Shown here: in pieces, positions 5,678 through 7,014 of the stretch
How the letters are laid out: each line of letters opens with the position of its first letter
Position numbering within the stretch: position 1 is the stretch's first letter
DNA from: JAENVU01 sp031422675
GTDB taxonomy: Bacteria > Actinomycetota > Acidimicrobiia > IMCC26256 > JAENVU01
DNA: 7,014 nucleotides
Assembly (NCBI GenBank): GCA_031422675.1
Contig: JANPMG010000090.1
Span: 1 to 7,014, forward strand
Direction: 5' to 3'
Position numbers and translations under genes: made by a program
The notes under the pieces: model-generated
Told to the model about the DNA's origin: nothing
What the model saw: the letters and a program-made list of their open reading frames with translations, nothing else
Databases searched by the model: none

Positions 5678-6490
5678 ATGTTCAGAGCGATCAAACGGTG
5701 GTGGAAGTACCTCGGCACGAAGCTCGGAAGCAGCCTGGAAGAGAAGGCGGATCCGAAGATCCAGCTCGAGCAGGCGATTCAGGAGGCGCAGGATCAACAT
5801 CGTCGGCTGACCGAGCAGGCCGCCAACGTGATTGCGCATCAGAAGCAGACGGAGATGCGGCTCGAACGGGCGGAAGAGGAGCTGGAAAAGGTCACGGGTA
5901 GCGCGCGGCAGGCGCTGATCCTCACCGACGAACAGGCGACCAAGGGCGACACGGCCAAGGCGCTCGACTACCAGCAGGCCGCGGAGTCGTTCGCGAATCG
6001 TCTGATCACGCTCGAACATGAGGTCGAAGGACTCAAGGCCCTGTTGTTGGATGCGGCGAAGAATGCCGATGCCGCGAAGATTGCGGTGAAGCAGAACGCA
6101 TCGGCACTGCAGAAGAAACTCGGCGAGAAGCAGAAGTTCCTGAGTCAGCTCGACCAGGCGAAAATGCAAGAGCAGATGAACAAGGCCGTCACGCAGCTGA
6201 ACGCCACCGTCGGCGACGACGTGCCGACATTTGAGCAGGTGCGCATCAAGATCGAGGCGCGCGCGGCGCGGGCGGCGGGTATGGCCGAATTGCAGGGCTC
6301 GGGCATCGAGGCGCGGACCTTGGAAGTGGAACAGGCCCAGGCCGATGCCGAAGCCAAGGCCCGCTTGTCTGCACTCCGGACTCAGTTGGGTCTCCCTGGT
6401 CCGGTCGAGCAGGCGACCCCTGCCGCGCCGGCGTCCGCACCAATTGTTGAGTCACCTGCATCGCAACCCGCCACCGAGGCCTCGCCGTGA
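5678..6490 (+). CDS. pspA: PspA/IM30 (Vipp1) family membrane-stress protein
   Basis: A 270-residue PspA/IM30 homologue, a cytosolic bacterial ESCRT-III relative that assembles into scaffolds on the inner leaflet to protect or remodel stressed membrane. The start MFRAIKRWWKYLGTKLGSSL is an amphipathic, aromatic and basic helix as used for membrane binding. Residues about 22-225 are a long helical coiled-coil region rich in Glu, Gln, Ala and Lys, with PKIQLEQAIQEAQ (26-38) matching the family's early DP-x-x-(L/M)-(L/I)-x-Q-(A/Y)-(I/V) pattern. The helical hairpin continues through the LEHEVEGLKALLLDAAKNA region. The last 35 or so residues form a Pro/Ala/Ser-rich tail, making it longer than the 222-residue E. 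coli PspA. The ATG 5678 start is fixed by the conserved N-terminal helix. It has its own promoter but follows the four-gene operon by 72 nt. No PspF, PspB or PspC is in the window. Family assignment is firm; the exact subfamily is not. Confidence 0.92.
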   Translation: MFRAIKRWWKYLGTKLGSSLEEKADPKIQLEQAIQEAQDQHRRLTEQAANVIAHQKQTEMRLERAEEELEKVTGSARQALILTDEQATKGDTAKALDYQQAAESFANRLITLEHEVEGLKALLLDAAKNADAAKIAVKQNASALQKKLGEKQKFLSQLDQAKMQEQMNKAVTQLNATVGDDVPTFEQVRIKIEARAARAAGMAELQGSGIEARTLEVEQAQADAEAKARLSALRTQLGLPGPVEQATPAAPASAPIVESPASQPATEASP

Positions 6491-6558
6491 CGACCGGGCC
6501 CGCCAACCCCTCGACCATGTCTTTTCGATGACTCGCGGCTCGAAGTAGCTGCCGTGGT

Positions 6559-6598
6559 ACCGCGGCCAGTCCGCGGTTGGACCTACTGGTCTTCCAAC
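6559..6598 (+). terminator. Overlapping hairpins downstream of pspA, possible terminator
   Basis: ACCGCGG (6559-6565) pairs with CCGCGGT (6571-6577) around loop CCAGT. A second stem joins GTTGGACC (6576-6583) to GG...TCCAAC (6588-6598) with a three-base bulge; the two stems share 6576-6577, so they could alternate. No run of T follows, only TT, so intrinsic termination is uncertain. The rest of the 252-nt gap after pspA shows no gene. Confidence 0.3.
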
Positions 6599-6678
6599 TT
6601 CGATCGTGTGTGGGCGCCCGGCGCGTGACGCCACCGACTCGGATCACTTGGTCGTTCGGATGCTCCTGCAGCGTCGCC

Positions 6679-6707
6679 TCGACGGCGCCGCAAACCTCGC
6701 CTAGCCT
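6679..6707 (+). promoter_or_regulatory. Candidate sigma-70-type promoter of the last gene
   Basis: TCGACG (6679-6684) matches four of six bases of TTGACA and stands 17 bp from TAGCCT (6702-6707), a TANNNT -10 box. Transcription would start near 6714, giving a leader of roughly 29 nt before the ATG at 6743. This makes the last gene a separate transcription unit from pspA. Confidence 0.45.
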
Positions 6708-6730
6708 GCGAAACGGGACGACTTCGGGCT

Positions 6731-6734
6731 GAGG
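6731..6734 (+). promoter_or_regulatory. Ribosome binding site deciding the start of the last gene
   Basis: GAGG lies eight bases before the ATG at 6743. The earlier ATG at 6735 directly abuts this site and is in another frame, so it cannot use it; the 6743 frame stays open to the window end and encodes a signal-peptide-like N-terminus. Confidence 0.5.
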
Positions 6735-6742
6735 ATGGACAG

Positions 6743-7014
6743 ATGGGACGGCAATACAGGTTTCTCACCGCGCTCGGTACGACCGTCGCGGTCGTCGGGT
6801 TCGGCGTCGGCGGGCTCGCCGGCACCGGTCACGCGCTGATCTCCACCAACCAACCGACGCTGCGGCTGAACCGGCTGATCCGCACCACCCCGTTCGTGGG
6901 CTCGACGGTCAGCGTCCGCGACAACGAGGGCAGCGCGTACGTGGCGCCGGACAACGCGCTCTGGCTCGCCGACGACAACGGCGACGCGATCCGCGAGATC
7001 GACCGCACGACCGG
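6743..7014 (+). CDS. Exported protein, N-terminal part (likely beta-propeller/phytase-like esterase family)
   Basis: The first 90 codons of a gene that runs past the window end. Residues 1-32 look like an export signal: MGRQYRF, then a hydrophobic Val/Gly/Ala-rich stretch (9-28), with possible cleavage after GHA near residue 32. From residue 53 the sequence FVGSTVSVRDNEGSAYVAPD, then LWLADDNGDAIREIDR, is like the first blade of secreted beta-propeller proteins (SdiA-regulated, NHL-like or 'esterase-like activity of phytase' families), where the DNEG and ADDNG motifs recur. The substrate cannot be told from this fragment. It has its own promoter and is probably not part of the upstream system. 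Codon use is similar to its neighbours. I am confident it is a real gene, moderately confident of the fold. Confidence 0.75.
   Translation, partial: MGRQYRFLTALGTTVAVVGFGVGGLAGTGHALISTNQPTLRLNRLIRTTPFVGSTVSVRDNEGSAYVAPDNALWLADDNGDAIREIDRTT

Noticed and set aside
1..7014. CRISPR array, insertion sequence or prophage
   Set aside because: No regularly spaced direct repeats, no transposase, integrase or phage structural motifs were seen on either strand.

Overview
The window is high-GC DNA with tightly packed genes, all reading on the + strand. ATGA stop/start overlaps, TANNNT-type -10 boxes placed almost directly at start codons (leaderless starts), and tRNA-Leu-like and protein sequences of actinobacterial flavour suggest an actinomycete, possibly of the Acidimicrobiia. 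That placement is an inference from style, not from a marker gene.

Layout. Positions 1-517 hold no convincing protein gene; a tRNA-Leu-like sequence with a good 3' half and a degenerate 5' half ends at 153. A promoter at about 504-509 opens a compact run of four genes: a CbxX/CfqX-type AAA+ ATPase with a TerB-like helical N-domain (518-1939), a membrane-anchored protein resembling an ABC solute-binding protein (1936-3018), a lipoprotein with a solute-binding-like part followed by a von Willebrand A (vWA) domain (3015-4850), and an unrecognised protein with a two-helix membrane hairpin and a helical tail (4853-5605). After a 72-nt gap with a perfect palindrome and its own leaderless promoter comes a PspA/IM30 (ESCRT-III superfamily) gene (5678-6490). 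A 252-nt gap with hairpins and a promoter leads to the start of a secreted or anchored protein that is cut by the window end (6743-7014).

How the genes may work together. The first five genes put parts on both faces of the cytoplasmic membrane: two exported solute-binding-like proteins (one carrying a metal-dependent vWA domain), a membrane hairpin protein with a predicted cytosolic coiled coil, a cytosolic AAA+ remodeller, and the membrane-binding scaffold PspA. No ABC permease or ATPase is present, so the solute-binding folds look repurposed for sensing or adhesion. I read the set as a candidate envelope-stress or membrane-remodelling system in which outside sensing is relayed to an AAA+/PspA pair. 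Each domain family is known; their combination and its function are inferred from gene order only.
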